Below, piece by piece: positions 62,718-64,000 of a stretch of 64,000 nucleotides of DNA. Source of the stretch: Halorubrum laminariae (GTDB lineage: Archaea; Halobacteriota; Halobacteria; Halobacteriales; Haloferacaceae). Numbering within the stretch: position 1 is the first letter of the stretch; each line of letters starts with the position of its first letter. The notes beneath the pieces were generated by a model. It was not told the DNA's origin. It saw nothing but the letters and a program-made list of their open reading frames with translations, and searched no databases. The position numbers and the translations under genes are program-made. The DNA lies in assembly GCF_024494655.1 (NCBI RefSeq), contig NZ_JANHDL010000002.1, positions 496,001 through 560,000 on the forward strand. The letters are read 5' to 3'.

Positions 62718-63494
62718 ATGGATCTCTCCGAGTACGCGCGACGCCTCGACGACCGGCTCGACACCGCCGCCTACACCGACGTCGACGCCAGCGCGAACGG
62801 CCTGCAGGTCGGCCCGGACGACGCCGAGATCGAGCGCGTCGCGTTCGCGGTCGACGCCGCCGGGGCGACGATCGAGGCCGCGGCCGAAGCGGACGCGGAC
62901 GCCCTGGTCGTCCACCACGGGATCTCGTGGGGCGGAATCGAGCGCGCCACGGGCGTGACGTACGACCGGATCGCGGCGCTCGTCGAAAACGACATCGCGC
63001 TGTACGTCTCGCACCTCCCGCTCGACGGCCATCCGGACCTCGGCAACGCCGCCGGCGTCGCAGACGCGATCGGACTCGCCGCCCGCGAGCCGTTCGGGAC
63101 GCTCGGCCCGGTCACGATCGGCACGATCGGGGAGACGGCGCGACCGCGGACGACGGCGGCCCTCCGCGAGGCGCTCGACGGGTTCGAGGGCCAACCCGAC
63201 GACGAGGACGCGCCGACGCGGGTCGTCGACGCCGGTCCCGACGAGATCGAGCGGGTCGCGGTCGTCACGGGGTCGGGTGCCGACTGGCTCGACGAGGCGG
63301 CCGAGGCGGACGCAGATGCGCTGATCACCGGCGAGGGGAAAGGGAAGGTGTACCACGAGGCGCGCGAGGCCGGGATCACGGTCTTCCTCGGGGGCCACTA
63401 CGCGACCGAGACGTTCGGCGTGCGTTCGCTGCAGTCGCTCGCGGAGGAGTGGGGACTGGAGACGGCGTACGTCTCGCACCCGACGGGACTGTAG
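62718..63494 (+). CDS. Nif3-like dinuclear metal-centre protein
   Basis: A 258-residue member of the YbgI/NIF3 family, hexameric proteins with a two-metal site. Metal ligands are the His of ADALVVHHGISWGG, a Glu/Asp in the middle and the C-terminal His in VFLGGHYATETFGV. Some members act as GTP cyclohydrolase-like or hydrolase proteins; function is unsettled. It is 97 bp from the divergent glycosylase gene and 99 bp before tgtA. Length ~250 fits the short archaeal form. Confidence 0.87.
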   Translation: MDLSEYARRLDDRLDTAAYTDVDASANGLQVGPDDAEIERVAFAVDAAGATIEAAAEADADALVVHHGISWGGIERATGVTYDRIAALVENDIALYVSHLPLDGHPDLGNAAGVADAIGLAAREPFGTLGPVTIGTIGETARPRTTAALREALDGFEGQPDDEDAPTRVVDAGPDEIERVAVVTGSGADWLDEAAEADADALITGEGKGKVYHEAREAGITVFLGGHYATETFGVRSLQSLAEEWGLETAYVSHPTGL

Positions 63495-63593
63495 GGAGCA
63501 TCCGGGAGCAGACCGCGACCGTCAGCGGTCCCGACCGCGACCGCCGACAGCCCCGAACGCAACCCTTACCGCTCGGCTCCTCGCACACCGGAT

Positions 63594-64000
63594 ATGCGCG
63601 ATCACTTCGAGATTCGGGACCACGACGCGGCCGGGCGGATCGGCCGGCTGTCGGTCCCGAGCGCGGGCGTCACGGTCGAGACGCCGGCGCTTTTGCCCGT
63701 CGTCAACCCGAACGTGCTCACGATCGAGCCGCGACGGCTCCGCGAGGAGTTCGGCGCGGAGATGCTGATCACGAACTCCTACATCATCCGGAGCACGGAC
63801 CGGATCCGCGACCGCGTGCTGGAGGAGGGACTGCACGACTTCCTCGGGTTCGACGGCGCGATCATGACCGACTCCGGGTCGTTCCAGCTCGCCGAGTACG
63901 GCGACATCGACGTGACCACCGCGGAGATCCTCGACTTCCAGCGGCGGATCGGCAGCGACGTGGCGACCCCCGTCGACGTGCCCACGCCGCCGGATGTCGA
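63594..64000 (+). CDS. tgtA: Archaeosine tRNA-guanine transglycosylase, 3' end outside window
   Basis: The first 135 codons of arcTGT (EC 2.4.2.48), which swaps guanine for preQ0 at position 15 of archaeal tRNA as the first step of archaeosine. The visible part matches the family: [40 protein letters not shown], and the catalytic-domain start [13 protein letters not shown] with the nucleophile-region Asp. The C-terminal PUA region lies beyond the window. A TTACC-type promoter element is ~27 nt before ATG 63594. Confidence 0.94.
   Translation, partial: MRDHFEIRDHDAAGRIGRLSVPSAGVTVETPALLPVVNPNVLTIEPRRLREEFGAEMLITNSYIIRSTDRIRDRVLEEGLHDFLGFDGAIMTDSGSFQLAEYGDIDVTTAEILDFQRRIGSDVATPVDVPTPPDV

Overview
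The window is from the main replicon of a halophilic archaeon (class Halobacteria). The evidence is a very high G+C content, strongly acidic predicted proteins, TATA boxes about 25-30 nt upstream of start codons with no leader, ATGA/GTGA gene overlaps, and many haloarchaeal families: PitA-type Cld-ABM fusion, Tfx, HalX response regulator, amphi-Trp/HVO_2922 protein, Hef, NAD-dependent LigA beside archaeal replication genes, PccB-PccX-PccA, and L1-L10-L12 ribosomal proteins. The two-archaellin arrangement and overall style suggest Halorubrum or a close relative; the genus is an inference.

Layout: 1-1.3 kb, C-terminal part of a sensor kinase. 1.39-3.94 kb, a complete IS200/IS605-type element (TnpA, DUF2080-like protein, an unrecognised passenger protein, TnpB) with matching end hairpins, inserted in a small gene remnant. 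3.9-13.7 kb, ordinary chromosome: membrane protein, PitA-like heme protein, GTP cyclohydrolase III, ABM protein, a broken macro-domain gene, HAD phosphatase, DUF92 protein, acetyltransferase, HisI and conserved hypotheticals. 13.8-19.2 kb, a motility/signalling block: two archaellins (one with a large sequon-rich insertion), a winged-helix regulator, a KaiC-like ATPase and a HalX response regulator that appears translationally coupled to a leaderless upstream ORF. 19.4-31.7 kb: sulfite-oxidase-like molybdoenzyme, RecJ-like DHH protein, MetY-MetX methionine pair, Hef helicase-nuclease, MBL hydrolase, Tfx, TRAM, SWIM and glutaredoxin proteins. 31.8-42.1 kb: LigA, an ABC exporter pair, the biotin-dependent carboxylase operon (pccB-pccX-pccA) and the L1-L10-L12 operon with a candidate L1 autoregulatory leader. 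42.2-48.7 kb: small membrane and zinc proteins, PriL, Upp and ThrC.

48.7-51.1 kb is a probable acquired island. Two IS605/IS1341-type end relics and a hairpin-bearing dispersed repeat lie just before an AT-richer gene for a REC-PAS-LOV-histidine kinase whose LOV domain has the flavin-adduct cysteine motif, i.e. a predicted blue-light sensor. 51.1-64 kb: alpha/beta hydrolase, an IclR-regulator/NhaC-transporter/asparaginase cluster, MBL hydrolase, thioredoxin, class V aminotransferase, methyltransferase, AGE-family epimerase, AlkA-type glycosylase, Nif3-like protein and the start of archaeosine tRNA-guanine transglycosylase.

No rRNA, tRNA or CRISPR array was recognised. The items most worth a second look are the LOV kinase in its relic-flanked island, the passenger gene inside the IS element, the sequon-rich archaellin, the two-copy hairpin repeat at 25.2 and 48.9 kb, and the coupled upstream ORF of the HalX regulator.
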